From NCBI GenBank assembly GCA_964401835.1, contig CAYNZP010000001.1, forward strand, positions 1-64,000: DNA of 64,000 nucleotides, written 5' to 3'. Of the stretch, positions 17,204-26,165 are shown in pieces (within the stretch, counting starts at the first letter, position 1; every line of letters starts with the position of its first letter). The position numbers were made by a program, and so were the translations under genes. The notes under the pieces were generated by a model, which was not told the origin of the DNA, did no database searches, and was given only the letters and a program-made list of their open reading frames with translations. Source of the stretch: CAYNZP01 sp964401835. Lineage in GTDB: Bacteria > Planctomycetota > Phycisphaerae > SM23-33.

Positions 17204-18358
17204 TTACTCGCTGTCGCCTTTTTTCATGTAAAGCGTCTGTGTCGGGAAGGCAAACTCGATTCCTTCTTCATTGAAACGCTTGAGCAGCTCGGAGTTGAAG
17301 TCGTGGTTGAATTCCAGATAGGCCCACCAATCAGCCGGCGTGAACCAGTAATAGACGATAATGTCCAGACTGTGCGAGCCAAAGTCGTTGAAGTAAACAC
17401 GCGGCGGGTTTTCGGCGGGGAAGTTTTCCTTTCGCGCATCAAGAAGCTCCCGGATGATATCGACGCCCCGCTGGATTTTTTCCGGGGGAGTGTCGTACGT
17501 GCAGGTAACTTCCATAACGCGTTTGATGGAAGGCCGGCGGTCGATATTCTCTACCGCGGAATTTGCGACGACGCCGTTCGGAATCGTAACAAGATGGCCA
17601 TTGAGCAGTCTCAGCCGCGTAGAGCGGAAGCCAACCTCTTCAATCATGCCGTCATATCCAGCGATTACAACCCGTTCTCCAAGTTGGAATGGCCTGTCGG
17701 CAAAAATTGTTACCGAGCCGAACAGGTTGGCAAGCATGTCCTTGGCTGCCAGTGCGAACGCCAAACCGCCAATGCCCAAACCGGCGATAAGTGAGCCGAT
17801 GTTCCATTCAAAAATGTTCTGTGCGATAAACAGAACCGACACGATAACGATGAAAACACGCAGCGACTTGCGAACGAGCGGCACGAGTTGATCGTCCAGC
17901 AGCGTATCGGTCTTGCTTGTCCAGTGGTGCAGGAAGTATTCGATTACATCAACAAGGCGATAGATGAACCAGGCTACGGCCAGAACGGATATCGTCTTGC
18001 AGGCGTTAATCCAGTTTGACAGGAAATTAATTTCACGGGTCTTTTCCGAGCCGTTAAGCTCTTCGGTGATTATCCACTCCAGCCGAATGAAATTTCTGGC
18101 GAAGTACAGGCCGCCGGCAATAATCAGCATCTGCACGGGACCAACCATGCTCCGCAGCAGCAGTGCGGCGACGACAGCCTTGCCCGACTTTTCAAGCTTT
18201 TGGCTGTGCCGCTGGATGAAAAACGCAACGATCTTGCTGATGATGAAACTCGTCAGCAAAGCCCCGAAAAGGGCAGCCCACCTCCACAGCTCGTTGTGAA
18301 GAAACTGGTGTTCGGTAAATAGTTTCCAGAATTCCGTGTTATCTGTTTGGGCTAACAT
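17204..18358 (-). CDS. MscS-family mechanosensitive ion channel
   Basis: 384 residues from the ATG at 18358, chosen because AGGAG lies 9 bases ahead. Several transmembrane helices occupy the first half. The pore helix and beta-domain follow in NIGSLIAGLGIGGLAFALAAKDMLANLFGSVTIFADRPFQLGERV and the usual MscS beta domain and C-terminal alpha/beta region (FHFNDFG-like YFNDFGSHSLDIIVYYW). The protein releases solutes on hypo-osmotic shock. It is divergent from the dehydrogenase gene at 18486. Confidence 0.92.
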   Translation of the reverse strand: MLAQTDNTEFWKLFTEHQFLHNELWRWAALFGALLTSFIISKIVAFFIQRHSQKLEKSGKAVVAALLLRSMVGPVQMLIIAGGLYFARNFIRLEWIITEELNGSEKTREINFLSNWINACKTISVLAVAWFIYRLVDVIEYFLHHWTSKTDTLLDDQLVPLVRKSLRVFIVIVSVLFIAQNIFEWNIGSLIAGLGIGGLAFALAAKDMLANLFGSVTIFADRPFQLGERVVIAGYDGMIEEVGFRSTRLRLLNGHLVTIPNGVVANSAVENIDRRPSIKRVMEVTCTYDTPPEKIQRGVDIIRELLDARKENFPAENPPRVYFNDFGSHSLDIIVYYWFTPADWWAYLEFNHDFNSELLKRFNEEGIEFAFPTQTLYMKKGDSE

Positions 18359-18485
18359 CTGACGCTCCTGTTTTTTCAGTAATTTCAGGCCCTGAATATA
18401 CATTCGAACCGCTTCCGTGGCAATTGAGTTGTCGAAGCTCAGCCAAGGCGTTAAATTCTTCTGCAGCGATTTACGGAGAAAAACT

Positions 18486-19376
18486 ATGGCTGATAAAAAA
18501 ATTAGTGTTGGGTTCATCGGCTTGGGGATTATGGGTTTGCCCATGGCCCAAAACATCCTCAAGGCCAACTTTAAACTTACCGTTTACAACCGCACAGCCT
18601 CCAAGGCGCAATGCCTTGCAGACAAAGGCGCGAACGTAGCGTCAAGCCCGGCTGAGGTGGCAGCGGCAAGCGATATAATTGTTACCTGTGTCTCAGATAC
18701 ACCGGATGTGCTTGAAGTTGTGCTTGGCGAAGAGACCGGTATAATTTCTGGCATAAAAAAGGACGCTATAGTTATCGACTGCTCGACAGTTTCTCCCGAA
18801 GTAGCCGAAAAATGCGCCGCCAAACTTGGAAGCAAAGGTGCCGGTTTTCTTGATGCGCCCGTATCCGGGGGAGATGTTGGAGCAAAGGCTGGTACGCTCA
18901 GCATAATGGTCGGCGGTGAAAGGCAGGATTTCGACCGCGCACTTCCTGTGCTTGAGGTGATGGGCAAGACAATAACCTACTGCGGAAAAAGCGGCAGCGG
19001 CTATATCGTCAAGCTGTGCAATCAGATTCTCGTATCGCTGAATTGCCTTGCAGCGGCAGAAGCGCTGTATCTTGCAAAGGCAGCTAATATCGAACCCGAG
19101 GCTATGCTCACTGCGGTATCCGGCGGAGCGGCTGGCAGTTGGCAGCTGAGCAATCTGGGTACAAAGATGAAAGACGGAGATTTCAGTCCCGGCTTTTTCG
19201 TAGATTATCTGACCAAAGATTTGCGGCTTGCTCACGAGGCATGCGATAAACTTGGCCTGAATTTGCGCGGGGCTTTGCTTGGCGAAGAGCTTTTTAAGTC
19301 AGCTTCCGAGCTGGGCTTCGGCAAAGAAGGCACGCAGGCAATTTATAAGGTAGTTGAGAAACTCCAAAAATTTTAA
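18486..19376 (+). CDS. beta-hydroxyacid dehydrogenase, tartronate-semialdehyde reductase type
   Basis: 296 residues. The Rossmann motif GFIGLGIMGLPMAQN opens the protein, the substrate-binding DAPVSGGDVGAKAGTLSIMVGG segment follows, and the catalytic Lys is in GSGYIVKLCNQ. These are the marks of the GarR / 3-hydroxyisobutyrate dehydrogenase / glyoxylate reductase group, which reduces short 2- or 3-oxo acids with NAD(P)H. The exact substrate cannot be read from sequence. ACGGAGA precedes the ATG at 18486; the longer frame from 18417 crosses the divergent promoter region. Confidence 0.9.
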   Translation: MADKKISVGFIGLGIMGLPMAQNILKANFKLTVYNRTASKAQCLADKGANVASSPAEVAAASDIIVTCVSDTPDVLEVVLGEETGIISGIKKDAIVIDCSTVSPEVAEKCAAKLGSKGAGFLDAPVSGGDVGAKAGTLSIMVGGERQDFDRALPVLEVMGKTITYCGKSGSGYIVKLCNQILVSLNCLAAAEALYLAKAANIEPEAMLTAVSGGAAGSWQLSNLGTKMKDGDFSPGFFVDYLTKDLRLAHEACDKLGLNLRGALLGEELFKSASELGFGKEGTQAIYKVVEKLQKF

Positions 19377-20119
19377 GCATATAATAGATGACGTGGAAAT
19401 TATTAAAAGATTCTGCAACTTCAGTCTCAAAAGTATCTTGTCGATAATATCTTTAGTTGATTGTTGTTATGAAATCAGCTCTGCCGTAAGAGGGGTCGTT
19501 TCAGGGATAAATAAGGAGCTTGTTTGTCCTTGACCGGCGAACCTTTTATTGGATAGTATGGTACTAAGTTTATAACGCGTTTGGTGAACGATAGATTCGC
19601 TCATCGGTGCGTCTGGTATTTTAGGTGTGACGGCCAAGGTTGAATTTACAGGCAGGCCGTCCGGCAAACGGCGTTCGATGCCCATAATTTGCTTTTATTG
19701 TGGCATTTGCGTTGGAGCATCGCCCCGCTTGGTGCGGGGAGAAACCTATTGAAAAAGGATCGCCCAGCACGGAACGTCGATTATTCGTCCATATAGGACG
19801 AGGCCTTCGGGTCTATAGAATTCGCTAGAGCCATAAAGCGAACTGAATGGAAACTTTAAGGATGTTTTTTGCTCTCTTAATTCGCCGTGTGCGGGGAAAG
19901 TTGCCAACGCAACTGAGGATGCGTAATACCGGATAAATTTCTGGAATTATCAATCTGACACCGCTTGTCGGCTTTCATTGCACCGACAAGGCGAAAAATT
20001 GAGCGTCCGGCTCATAAGTGAAATCGGACCCGATCGCTCCGTAAGTGCCCTATGGGCATTTGCCGGCCTGCTTGTGTAATGAATCTCCCTGCCAGCACAC
20101 CTCTTGAAAGGATTGTGCT
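19377..20119 (+). ncRNA. hairpin-rich leader or structured RNA upstream of rny
   Basis: 743 bases without a convincing protein gene. A sigma70 promoter (TTGACC 19530-19535, 18-bp spacer, TAGTAT 19554-19559) would give a leader of about 550 bases. Within it are many short hairpins: CCCCGC/GCGGGG near 19722, CGTCC/GGACG near 19786, a perfect AGGCC-TTCG-GGTCT tetraloop at 19801-19814, TTCGCT/AGCGAA near 19820, GTTGC/GCAAC near 19900, CGCTTGTCGG/CCGACAAGGCG at 19962-19993, and GAGCG-TCCG/CGGA-CGCTC near 20000-20039. I do not recognise RNase P, tmRNA, 6S or a known riboswitch. Confidence 0.4.
19530..19559 (+). promoter_or_regulatory. sigma70-type promoter in front of the rny leader
   Basis: TTGACC at 19530-19535 and TAGTAT at 19554-19559 are separated by 18 bp. 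Transcription would start near 19566, roughly 550 bases before rny. Confidence 0.5.
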
Positions 20120-21709
20120 ATGTTTGTACCTATATTCTTAGCTGCACTAACCCAAGCCCAGTTTCTTGCGCTGGTTCTTGTGGGGACGATAGTTGGCGTT
20201 ATTGTGGCAGGCCTTGTTGTGTGGATTCTCGGGCGGGCGAGAGTATCATCGACAGAAAAAGCGGTCGACGCCATGAAAACCGCAGCCGAGGCAGACGCAC
20301 AAAAAATTATCGCCCAAGCTGAAGTTAATGCCAAAAGCGAACTTATCCGGATGCGCGAGAAGTTCGATACAGAGACCAACTCAACACGCCAGGAACTGCG
20401 CAGTGAAGAAAAACGCATGGCAAAGCGTTCGGATATGATAGACCAGAAACTTGAAACGCTCAATTCCAAGGAGCGCACACTCGAATCAGCCGAAAAAGCA
20501 ATTAACGAGCGAGAGAAGTCGCTGGCAAACAAGGACCGCCATCTCAACGAGTTAATTGCCCACCAGAAAAGCCAGCTGCTCAAGGTCGCCAACCTCTCTG
20601 AAGAAGAGGCCAGAAAGCAACTGCTGCAACAGGTGGAACATGAAATGGAAGGCGAGACGGCTGAGCTTATCCAAAAGCGTTTGACGGAAGCTCAGGAAAG
20701 TGCCGAAGACCAGGCCAGAGAGATAATCATATCCTCAATCCAGAGATACGCAGGCGAGCATACGAGCGAAACGACTGTTTCCACGGTCGATATTCCTTCC
20801 GACGAGATGAAAGGCCGGGTGATTGGTCGTGAAGGCCGGAATATCCGCGCGTTTGAAAAAGCCACCGGCGTTGACGTCATTGTGGATGACACGCCGGGCG
20901 TCGTTGTGGTGTCCGCGTTCGACCCGGTGCGCCGGGAAATCGCCCGCCGCTCACTTGAAAAGCTTATCCAGGATGGCAGAATTCATCCCACGAGAATAGA
21001 AGAAGTCGTAGCAACCTGTGAAGGCGAGATCAATCGCCAGATTATCGAGTATGGCAAGCAGGCAGCGATGGAAGCCAACGTTCGAGGCTTACATAACAAG
21101 CTGATAGAACTTCTTGGCCGGCTGCACTTCCGCAAAAGTTACGGCCAGAGCGTCCTTAAGCATTCGCTCGAAGTTGCCGCTATGTCGAAACTTATTGCCG
21201 AAGAGATCGGGCTTAACGGCAAGTTAGCCAGACGTTGCGGGCTGCTGCACGATATCGGCAAGGCCGTTGACCACGAGGTCGAAGGCACGCACCCACAAAT
21301 TGGTGCCGATTTGTGTAAGCGATATGGCGAGCGCGAGGAAGTAATAAACGCTGTGGGCGGCCACCATGGCGACATCGAGGTTAAAAGCATCTACACCCCG
21401 GTAGTTGGGGCAGCCGATGCTATAAGCGCATCTCGCCCTGGCGCACGACGCGATACGCTGCAGCGTTACGTCCAGCGGCTCCAGCAGCTTGAAGAAATCG
21501 CCAACAGCTTCGAAGGCGTTAAGCAGTCATACGCCATACAGGCTGGCAGAGAAGTCCGCGTCATCGTCGATGCAGAGAGTATAGACGACAGGCTCTCCGT
21601 GAAGGTAGCGCGCGACATCGCCCGCCGAATCGAAGAAGAGATGGAATACCCCGGCGAAGTAAAAGTAACTCTCGTCCGTGAAGTACGCTGCGTGGAATAC
21701 GCGAGATAG
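20120..21709 (+). CDS. rny: ribonuclease Y
   Basis: Membrane-anchored endoribonuclease that starts mRNA decay. 529 residues: an N-terminal transmembrane helix (about 10-36), a long charged coiled coil (about 45-190), a KH domain with GRVIGREGRNIRAFE, and an HD domain with the metal-binding HD in LLHDIGKA and HHGD further on. The size matches the family. GAAAGGA lies upstream of the ATG. A GC-rich hairpin at 21728-21757 follows the stop. Confidence 0.96.
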   Translation: MFVPIFLAALTQAQFLALVLVGTIVGVIVAGLVVWILGRARVSSTEKAVDAMKTAAEADAQKIIAQAEVNAKSELIRMREKFDTETNSTRQELRSEEKRMAKRSDMIDQKLETLNSKERTLESAEKAINEREKSLANKDRHLNELIAHQKSQLLKVANLSEEEARKQLLQQVEHEMEGETAELIQKRLTEAQESAEDQAREIIISSIQRYAGEHTSETTVSTVDIPSDEMKGRVIGREGRNIRAFEKATGVDVIVDDTPGVVVVSAFDPVRREIARRSLEKLIQDGRIHPTRIEEVVATCEGEINRQIIEYGKQAAMEANVRGLHNKLIELLGRLHFRKSYGQSVLKHSLEVAAMSKLIAEEIGLNGKLARRCGLLHDIGKAVDHEVEGTHPQIGADLCKRYGEREEVINAVGGHHGDIEVKSIYTPVVGAADAISASRPGARRDTLQRYVQRLQQLEEIANSFEGVKQSYAIQAGREVRVIVDAESIDDRLSVKVARDIARRIEEEMEYPGEVKVTLVREVRCVEYAR

Positions 21710-21727
21710 GCTTTGATAAAAATGACC

Positions 21728-21757
21728 AGGCGGCGGTTCCCAAAGGGACCGCCGCCT
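21728..21757 (+). terminator. stem-loop after rny, possible terminator or processing site
   Basis: AGGCGGCGGTTCCC and its complement form a 14-bp stem around an AAA loop. There is no T-run, so it may act as a transcript-stabilising 3' hairpin or a Rho-assisted terminator instead of a classic terminator. Confidence 0.5.
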
Positions 21758-21973
21758 GAAATCAGCAGCGCCTGAGGTATAAGATTCTTTGATTCAGACA
21801 CTTATTACTCGGCAAATATTCAGAAAAACTTTAACTCTCCGGATAAACCCCGCCCGATAAACATAAAAAGCCCTTGATTGCTTCAAAAAAATCTAAGAGC
21901 ATATTCGCAGCATTTCGTGATTAACCCATCAGGGATGGCTGTATGCCTTAAAAGTTTTTTAAGGAGACAAGAT

Positions 21974-23020
21974 ATGGATATCTTCTCGCGTCGTGCAGTA
22001 CTCACTCTCGTGTCGCTCCTTCTGGCCGCTGCAATTTTCGCTCTACCCGTCAGTGCAGCCCAGCCGGATGACAACTGGTTCGGTCTGATGGATTACATTA
22101 AAGGTAGCGCGCCCGAGCAGCCGGCAATTGAGCGATACCAGGAAAACGGGCCACCACCGAAACATGTAGTTCCCTTGCCGGTGCACACCATTGATGGTGT
22201 CGGTGGCGGTTTTATTACACCTTCAGCGTATCTGACCAATCCCGGCGCGCCTGGAACGCAGATAGGTATGCCTTCGGCGTCGTTCGGCTACTTTCATCTC
22301 GGGCATAAAAAGTCTGTTCAGTCGGTTGCCGTAACGCAGACCTTCTTCAGAAGAATTGAACTCGGTTATGCCTTAAACCGGCTGGGCCTCGGCACACTGC
22401 CAAACGCCGTTGCTAAGATCCGCGGCACTCCGATAGGCCACGATGATATTTACCTGCACCATTTCAACCTGCGTGCAATGCTTGTCGAGGAAAACAGCTG
22501 CGATCTGCCGCTGCCGGCAATTACTGCGGGCATACACTTCAAATATAACAGCACGATCCGCAGCATCGAAAACCACCTCAAGAACGGTGGTTTCGGCGGC
22601 CAGAATACTATCGGCTTTGAAAAGTCCAACGGCGTCGATTACACACTCACAGCCAGTAAGACATTCGACTGCTGCCTTCCGATGCCCGTAATCGTCTCGG
22701 TCGGCCTGCGTGGAAGCACCGCATCGCATATCGGTTTCGGCGGTTTCGGCGACGTTTACCGCTGGACGGTCGAGGGTAACGTTACAACCTTCCTGGCAGA
22801 GTGGCTGGCAGTAACGTATGAATTCCGTATGAAGAATAACCCGTTTTCGGCTCCTGGAAGTGGCGGCTTGCTGGGAGATGAGGACAACTGGCAAGGAGTA
22901 GGTTTTGCCGTACTCGTGAACGAAAACCTTACCGTCTCCGGCGGTGTTGGCTTCCTTGGTAGCGTCGGCAATACCGAGGCCGATGGCGCCTGGGGCCTGC
23001 AGGTTAAGTACGAGTTCTAG
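21974..23020 (+). CDS. DUF3034 family, probable outer-membrane beta-barrel-like protein
   Basis: 348 residues from the ATG at 21974, with AAGGAG 7 bases ahead. A signal peptide (RRAVLTLVSLLLAAAIFALPVSA) is followed by a beta-rich mature chain. Segments such as GVGGGFITPSAYLTNP, VAVTQTFFRRIELGYALNRLGLG and the closing GAWGLQVKYEF are typical of DUF3034. The C-terminal aromatic residue fits an outer-membrane barrel. Its role is unknown. A long stem-loop terminator follows and overlaps the end of cstA. Confidence 0.8.
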   Translation: MDIFSRRAVLTLVSLLLAAAIFALPVSAAQPDDNWFGLMDYIKGSAPEQPAIERYQENGPPPKHVVPLPVHTIDGVGGGFITPSAYLTNPGAPGTQIGMPSASFGYFHLGHKKSVQSVAVTQTFFRRIELGYALNRLGLGTLPNAVAKIRGTPIGHDDIYLHHFNLRAMLVEENSCDLPLPAITAGIHFKYNSTIRSIENHLKNGGFGGQNTIGFEKSNGVDYTLTASKTFDCCLPMPVIVSVGLRGSTASHIGFGGFGDVYRWTVEGNVTTFLAEWLAVTYEFRMKNNPFSAPGSGGLLGDEDNWQGVGFAVLVNENLTVSGGVGFLGSVGNTEADGAWGLQVKYEF

Positions 23021-23046
23021 AAACTCTCCCCGTATAATCGAGAATC

Positions 23047-23095
23047 AAGCGCGGCGGCTTTAAAAGTTTTTAAAAGTCGTCGCGCTTTTCTTTTG
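23047..23095 (+). terminator. terminator of the DUF3034 gene, overlapping the end of cstA
   Basis: A stem of about 15 bp (AAGCGCGGCGGCTTT with its complement, two G-T pairs) is followed by TTTTCTTTT. The right half of the hairpin lies inside the last codons of the convergent cstA, whose stop codon is at 23070-23072. Confidence 0.75.
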
Positions 23096-24860
23096 TCGTG
23101 GTTACATATTCCTTCGCCGCAGCTAGCTTTGCCTGGCGAGGCTTGAAGAACACCCCTATAGCCTCGAGAACAAGCCCCAAAGCAAGCAGCAGCATTACGG
23201 CGTTGATGGCTATCAACACCCAGTTCTTCTGGTCCGCAGCCAGGAAATTGCGTTCATTTGCCAGCATTGCCCATATGGTCATGGTGAGCATGAACAGGCA
23301 CGGCCCAAGCGTAAGAAGATATCCCCAACTGCCTCGGCGCTTGAGATACAGAGTTATAACCAGAAGCGCCAATGCAGCCAGTAGCTGATTGACAGCCCCA
23401 AACATCGGCCAGAGCTTCAGCGCGCCTTTTCCATCCGCGCCGGTAGCAAACGCCAAGGCCCCTGCACTGATGACCGCTACCGCCGTCGCTACCCAACGAT
23501 TTGTAAGTGGCTTGATTTTGAAATCGCTTGCCAATTCACTGATGACGTACCGCTGAATTCGCGTTGCCGTATCCAGTGTAGTGCCCGCAAAGGATGCAAT
23601 AAACACGCCCATGATAATCACGCCGATTTCCTTTGGTATCCCCAGAGTCGCTATCATATTCGCTGCTCCGGCAACCACCGCGCCAACCTTTTGGGCGAGG
23701 CCCCCTGCCGCTGCCCAGGAGGAATAATGCTGTGTCCATGCAGCTGCGCCTGTGAGCACTTCGCCGGAGCTGGTCGTATAGGCCATGCCGATACCCGCAG
23801 CTACCGCAACAATAACAAGAACCGCCAGCACGCCTTCCATCAGCATCGAACCATAGCCGACAAATAGCGCATCGCCTTCACGGCGGACCTGTTTGGTCGT
23901 CGTTCCGGATGCTACAAGGCTATGAAAGCCGCTGACAGCCCCGCACGCTATCGTAATAAACAAAAACGGCCACATCGGAGGCGCGCCAACCGGCGATGCG
24001 TTATATGCCGGAGCAACTACCTCCAGGCCGGTCGAAACTGTAGCGGATATTACACCGCCGACAAGAAGCGCCATCGCGATAAACAGCTGCCATGCGTTTA
24101 TGTAATCTCGCGGCTGAAGCAAAACTGTAACGGGAATCGTCGATGCGAAATAAACATAGACAAGCAAAACAAGTGTCCAGATTCCAGTCGATGGGATGGT
24201 CATTTGGCCGATCGTCAGCGCTTCGACTTTCAGTGCAGGTAACACATAGCCGAGATAGACGGTCGCGTACATCGCGGCGACCGCAATAGCCGTTGCCAAT
24301 AAAACATTACCTTTCCAGCGATAGATCGCCAGGCCCAGGAAAACTGCTATCGGTATCTGCACCCAGACAGGAAACACCGAACCCGGATACATCGCAAAGA
24401 TAGCAGCTATGACTACACCGAAGATCGCAATGACTATCAACAAAGCTAAAAAGACAATGAAGAAGAATATCGTCCTGGCCCGGCCGCTAATGTACTTGCC
24501 GGTTATCTCGTTGATGCTCTTGCCTTCGTTGCGCATCGAGATGACAAGTGAGCCGAAGTCGTGAACCGCACCCATCACTATCGAGCCTACAAAGACCCAT
24601 ACCAATGCAGGCACCCAACCCCAGATAATGCCGATTGCCGGGCCTACAATCGGGCCCGTACCGGCGATGGACGTATAATGATGGCCGAAGATAATACCTT
24701 TGCGCGTCGGCACAAAATCTATGCCGTCCTGGAATGTCTTTGAGGGTACCGCGGCCGAGTTGTTCAGGCGAAATATCCTGCGGGCCAGAAACCGTCCATA
24801 GGTGTTGTAGGCGATGATATAACCGATAAAAGTTACAGCAACTATCAACAGTGCGCCCAA
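23070..24860 (-). CDS. cstA: CstA carbon starvation protein, pyruvate/peptide transporter family
   Basis: 596 residues with about 16 hydrophobic segments. The family signatures GHHYTSIAGTGPIVGPAIG, HDFGSLVISMRNEGKSI, GFHSLVASGTTTKQ and FAGTTLDTATRIQRY are all present. CstA-type proteins take up pyruvate (BtsT) or peptides under carbon limitation. The protein is shorter than E. coli CstA (about 700), as in many non-proteobacterial members. It is downstream of the fliM-like gene on the same strand. Confidence 0.93.
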   Translation of the reverse strand: MGALLIVAVTFIGYIIAYNTYGRFLARRIFRLNNSAAVPSKTFQDGIDFVPTRKGIIFGHHYTSIAGTGPIVGPAIGIIWGWVPALVWVFVGSIVMGAVHDFGSLVISMRNEGKSINEITGKYISGRARTIFFFIVFLALLIVIAIFGVVIAAIFAMYPGSVFPVWVQIPIAVFLGLAIYRWKGNVLLATAIAVAAMYATVYLGYVLPALKVEALTIGQMTIPSTGIWTLVLLVYVYFASTIPVTVLLQPRDYINAWQLFIAMALLVGGVISATVSTGLEVVAPAYNASPVGAPPMWPFLFITIACGAVSGFHSLVASGTTTKQVRREGDALFVGYGSMLMEGVLAVLVIVAVAAGIGMAYTTSSGEVLTGAAAWTQHYSSWAAAGGLAQKVGAVVAGAANMIATLGIPKEIGVIIMGVFIASFAGTTLDTATRIQRYVISELASDFKIKPLTNRWVATAVAVISAGALAFATGADGKGALKLWPMFGAVNQLLAALALLVITLYLKRRGSWGYLLTLGPCLFMLTMTIWAMLANERNFLAADQKNWVLIAINAVMLLLALGLVLEAIGVFFKPRQAKLAAAKEYVTTTKEKRDDF

Positions 24861-24939
24861 AATCGCTCTCCTTATGGCTCAACAACTTTCGTTTGCAATT
24901 TATATAAAATAATCGAATTGAGGTCTGAATCCAAAGAGA

Positions 24940-25767
24940 TTAGGTAGCTTCGAACGGCTGGATGCGCCGCGTAATCGTAATCGCTTTTTTGCCGTTGGAT
25001 ATGCCAAGTCGGCCCGCAAATATCGCCAAGCCGCCAACTGTCACTATTACTTCGTCATCTACCTTCTTGCCGGTGGCCAGAATATCTCCCTGGGCAAGCT
25101 GGGACAGTTCCTCACTGCTTATCACGATATCCTCAATCGCGGCCGATATCTCCAGATTGGCTTTTTCAGTGACTTTTCTTTCGCTTATGTGTGCCTTGAG
25201 CAGCTTGAGCGGCAGAGAAATGCTGATGCTTCCCGCTGCCTTGCCAAGCTGTGCGGCAAAGCGAAGCGAAACCATACAGCCCAGCGCATTCTCCAAATCC
25301 GCAGATTCGCCCAAGGACGCCTCGAACCGCAGTGGATGCTCGGCGGGAAAGGCCTTGGACAGGCTCACTGCCGCCAGCGAAACTATCTTTTGCATCAGCC
25401 TCCGCTCTAGTGCGGTTAATGGCCTGTCGGAAGCAAAATCACTTTTTGAAGCAAAGGTCGAATCGCCGCCAAGAAGCCGTTCGAGTACCTCATAGGCGAG
25501 CGACTGGCCCAGGTCAACCCAAGCAAACCCAGCGCCAGCACCGGCCATCAGGCAAAATCGACGGCTTGGTTCCTGCGGAGAATTATTAAAGGCGTATTCG
25601 CTGTTTATATAAATCTCATCCAGTCGCAATTCGAGATCGCTGCGCAAAAGGCTGGACGCTGCCTGTGAAAAGTTATTCACAAAACCAGCCTGCAGGATAT
25701 GCAGGCCTTGAATCTGCGCAACTTCAATGCTGTCTTGAGAACCGAATTTTTCTTTGGTCTCGCTCAC
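24940..25767 (-). CDS. fliM: FliM-like flagellar motor switch protein
   Basis: 275 residues. The middle part (FAWVDLGQSLAYEVLERLLGG then PLTALERRLMQKIVS) matches the FliM core and the last 75 residues (SSEELSQLAQGDILATGKKVDDEVIVTVGGLAIFAGRLGISNGKKAITI) are a SpoA/FliN-type domain. FliM forms the C ring that sets rotation direction. The N-terminal CheY-P-binding peptide of classical FliM is not evident and the protein is about 50 residues short. No other flagellar gene is in the window. Confidence 0.8.
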   Translation of the reverse strand: MSETKEKFGSQDSIEVAQIQGLHILQAGFVNNFSQAASSLLRSDLELRLDEIYINSEYAFNNSPQEPSRRFCLMAGAGAGFAWVDLGQSLAYEVLERLLGGDSTFASKSDFASDRPLTALERRLMQKIVSLAAVSLSKAFPAEHPLRFEASLGESADLENALGCMVSLRFAAQLGKAAGSISISLPLKLLKAHISERKVTEKANLEISAAIEDIVISSEELSQLAQGDILATGKKVDDEVIVTVGGLAIFAGRLGISNGKKAITITRRIQPFEAT

Positions 25768-25881
25768 GATTTCCGCATCACTTGTACAACGTTGCTGAAA
25801 ATTTTTCCAGTTATAACCGCTAATTGGCCAATCGGGCTATTCTGTAAAAGACCAAAGAAGCTATTGGAAGAAAGCCGGATT

Positions 25882-25914
25882 CAAAAAATGCCGCCGGTGG
25901 AGGTAACCGACGGC
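25882..25914 (-). terminator. Rho-independent terminator of a minus-strand RNA upstream of fliM
   Basis: Read on the minus strand, GCCG-CGGT arms pair with ACCG-CGGC around a 7-base loop (25890-25914) and are followed directly by ATTTTTTG. This is a textbook terminator, yet no protein gene precedes it on this strand. Confidence 0.8.
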
Positions 25915-26013
25915 GAAAGCGTACGCACGTACATCTGCGGTAAAGGAGGGTAAACCCGCAAGCGTTACGCCATATAGGCTACAAGCACTGCGCTCGGCAA
26001 CATGCCTGCCCTC
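25882..26013 (-). ncRNA. candidate structured small RNA or fliM leader attenuator, about 130 nt
   Basis: On the minus strand a perfect TATAAT (26020-26025) is followed 7 bases later by GAGGG (26009-26013), which can pair with CCCTC (25946-25950) to close a multi-branched domain. Inside are GGCA-TGT-TGCC, GCC-TATAT-GGC and GCG-TAA-CGC hairpins. A GTACG/CGTAC hairpin and the strong terminator follow. The transcript would end 115 bases before the fliM-like start, so it may be an independent small RNA or a riboswitch-like leader. I do not match it to a known class: it lacks the c-di-GMP-I and SRP RNA core motifs. Confidence 0.55.
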
Positions 26014-26019
26014 TATGCA

Positions 26020-26025
26020 ATTATA
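26020..26025 (-). promoter_or_regulatory. -10 element of the small RNA candidate
   Basis: Perfect TATAAT on the minus strand. The -35 side is GC-rich and has no good TTGACA match, so the promoter may need an activator. Confidence 0.5.
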
Positions 26026-26104
26026 CGCACTCCGGGCCGCCGTGTTCGCGCCGAGGGGAATCCGTGAGTTTTTCCCGCCAAATCACGCCTGCAGAATATA
26101 AAAT

Positions 26105-26151
26105 TTGTTAGCTTTTTGTTAGGTATAGGCCGTATAATAAATTGTTCTAAC
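26105..26151 (+). promoter_or_regulatory. umuDC promoter with direct and inverted GTTAG motifs
   Basis: TTGTTAG occurs at 26105-26111 and 26116-26122, one helical turn apart, and its inverse CTAAC lies at 26147-26151. A TATAAT -10 element is at 26133-26138 between them. No standard -35 is seen. The layout suggests a repressor or SOS-type operator controlling umuDC. Confidence 0.45.
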
Positions 26152-26165
26152 GGAGTTGCTTGTCT

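Noticed and set aside
19467..19685. Minus-strand open frame of 72 residues in the rny leader
   Set aside because: No ribosome-binding site, no recognisable domain, and it runs opposite to a leader with clear RNA hairpins.
19700..20100. RNase P RNA or tmRNA in the rny leader
   Set aside because: The conserved GAGGAAAGUCC and ACAGAA motifs of RNase P, and the tRNA-like ends of tmRNA, are not present on either strand.
25699..25953. Plus-strand open frame of 84 residues across the RNA candidate
   Set aside because: It overlaps the fliM start in antisense, has no ribosome-binding site and no domain; it is a shadow of other features.
25882..26013. c-di-GMP-I riboswitch controlling fliM
   Set aside because: The GCAAAGCC and tetraloop-receptor features of that class are not seen; only the generic structure and terminator remain.
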